Below are positions 63,116 through 64,000 of a DNA stretch of 64,000 nt, one piece after another. Under the pieces are notes generated by a model. That model did not search any database. It was not told the DNA's origin and saw only the letters and a program-made list of their open reading frames with translations. Numbering within the stretch: position 1 is the stretch's first letter; every line of letters begins with the position of its first letter. The DNA is from DYKG01 sp964596185 (GTDB taxonomy: Bacteria; Muiribacteriota; Ozemobacteria; Ozemobacterales; Ozemobacteraceae), in NCBI GenBank assembly GCA_964596185.1, contig CAZQUE010000001.1:1-64000 (forward strand), read 5' to 3'. Made by a program: the position numbers and the translations under genes.

Positions 63116-64000
63116 TTGTTCTGGTCACTGGCGGGGCTGGGTATATTGGCAGTCAATGCTGCCGGGCATTAAAAAATGCCGGCCTCGTTCCCGTCGTTTT
63201 CGATAATTTTGAAAATGGTTATCGGGAAAATGTCCAATGGGGCGAATATTTTGAAGGCGATATCAGGCGGCTTGAAGATCTTCAGGCCGCTTTTTCGAGA
63301 TTTCAGCCCGAAGCGGTAATGCATTTTGCCGCCTATGCTTATGTTGGCGAATCGGTTAAAAAACCTGAAAAGTATTACAAAAACAATCTGTATGGCAGTC
63401 TGAATTTACTGGAAGTGATGCGCGAGTTTCAGGTTAAAAAGCTGATTTTCAGCTCCAGCTGTGCCACCTATGGAATGCCAGAGCAGGTGCCAATTGTCGA
63501 AACACAATCGCAGTTGCCGGTGAACCCCTATGGTAACACGAAACTGATGATGGAAATGATGATGCGAGACTATGCCGCTGCCGGACATCTGGACTTTGTG
63601 GCGTTGCGTTACTTCAATGCTGCCGGCGCATCTTCCGATGCAGAAATAGGTGAAAACCATGTGCCCGAAACCCATCTTATTCCCCTGGTTCTGGATGCGG
63701 CAAGCGGTCGTCGTCCCGCTGTGACTGTTTTTGGCGATGATTATCCAACCGAAGACGGAACCTGCATCAGAGATTATATTCACGTCGAAGACCTGGCCGA
63801 AGCCCATTTGCTGGCTTTGAAAATGCTGTTGAAGCACAGCGGTGCTTTTGCCTTCAACCTCGGAAACGGTAAGGGCTTCTCGGTGCTACAGATCATTTCT
63901 GCTGTAGAAAAAGTGACTGGAAAAAAAGTTCCGTATCAGGTCGGGCCAAGAAGGGCGGGCGACCCTGCCGTGCTGGTTGGTGACGCTTCTTTGGCCCGTA
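63112..64000 (+). CDS. galE: UDP-glucose 4-epimerase, truncated by the window end
   Basis: About 296 codons are visible and the reading frame is open to the last base. The start ATG overlaps the previous stop by four bases. The NAD loop is VTGGAGYIGS, the catalytic Ser/Tyr/Lys segments are SSSCATYG and NPYGNTK, and RYFNAAGA follows. It interconverts UDP-glucose and UDP-galactose. The remaining C-terminal 30-40 residues lie outside the window. Confidence 0.93.
   Translation, partial: MIVLVTGGAGYIGSQCCRALKNAGLVPVVFDNFENGYRENVQWGEYFEGDIRRLEDLQAAFSRFQPEAVMHFAAYAYVGESVKKPEKYYKNNLYGSLNLLEVMREFQVKKLIFSSSCATYGMPEQVPIVETQSQLPVNPYGNTKLMMEMMMRDYAAAGHLDFVALRYFNAAGASSDAEIGENHVPETHLIPLVLDAASGRRPAVTVFGDDYPTEDGTCIRDYIHVEDLAEAHLLALKMLLKHSGAFAFNLGNGKGFSVLQIISAVEKVTGKKVPYQVGPRRAGDPAVLVGDASLAR

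Overview
The window comes from a flagellated, Gram-negative-type (diderm) bacterium. It encodes early lipid A enzymes (lpxD, an lpxC-fabZ fusion, lpxA), BamA with a Skp/OmpH chaperone, an LptF/G-type permease, and a FliW-CsrA pair next to flagellin genes. The phylum cannot be settled from the sequence. The fused lpxC-fabZ, the very large flagellins and the many unfamiliar secreted proteins suggest a deep-branching diderm lineage; a Riflebacteria-like candidate phylum is only a guess. GC content looks moderate, and visibly lower at about 49.6-56.2 kb. I found no rRNA, tRNA, CRISPR array or transposase.

Layout. 0-5.1 kb (minus strand): a glycine-rich membrane protein, a large lipoprotein, and a DnaB-type ATPase with an N-terminal zinc ribbon and a proline-rich linker. 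5.3-11.5 kb (plus): envelope operon bamA, skp/ompH, lpxD, an unknown exported protein, lpxC-fabZ, lpxA, behind a good sigma-70 promoter. 11.6-12.3 kb: a ComF-type phosphoribosyltransferase. 12.4-22.1 kb: late flagellar genes flgM, flgN, flgK, a giant flgL, fliW, csrA and flagellin 1. 22.2-27.0 kb: sulfur/persulfide redox genes (two CoA-disulfide-reductase-like proteins, one fused to rhodanese, TusA and DsrE domains, plus a thioredoxin) around an intergenic region with repeated inverted-repeat operators. 27.4-40.8 kb: five more large flagellin genes in tandem, with a methyltransferase between the first two. 41.0-47.8 kb: a 63-codon ORF with a flagellin-type leader, flaG, fliD, an unknown gene, a Maf-type flagellin glycosyltransferase, fliS and a small motility-type protein. 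47.9-56.2 kb: a radical SAM fusion, a pterin dehydratase, an ACP / AAC(3)-like / methyltransferase / FkbH cassette, and on the opposite strand an aminopeptidase-like and a GNAT-like protein. 56.3-60.7 kb (minus): a 42-cysteine exported protein, a DUF2993-like protein, a degenerate 5'-nucleotidase-like protein and LptF/G. 60.8-64 kb (plus): UDP-sugar genes ugd, a sugar nucleotidyltransferase and a truncated galE.

The most notable signal is post-transcriptional. The leaders of flagellins 2-6 and of the 63-codon ORF each carry a small hairpin whose stem sequence changes while its six-base loop keeps A-N-GGA-(U/A), the known CsrA recognition pattern. In flagellins 3-6 and the small ORF a second hairpin presents the Shine-Dalgarno GGAG in its loop. 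Flagellin 1, directly downstream of fliW-csrA, has neither. This predicts a FliW-CsrA switch acting on a whole array of flagellin mRNAs, with one flagellin exempt. Sigma-28-type promoters (TAAA-N16-GCCGATAA) are visible before flgM, flgK and flagellin 6. The filament and junction proteins (FlgL 1015 aa, FliD 992 aa, flagellins 747-866 aa) are all greatly enlarged, and the nearby Maf, methyltransferase, radical SAM and FkbH/ACP genes may decorate the filament or another surface glycan.
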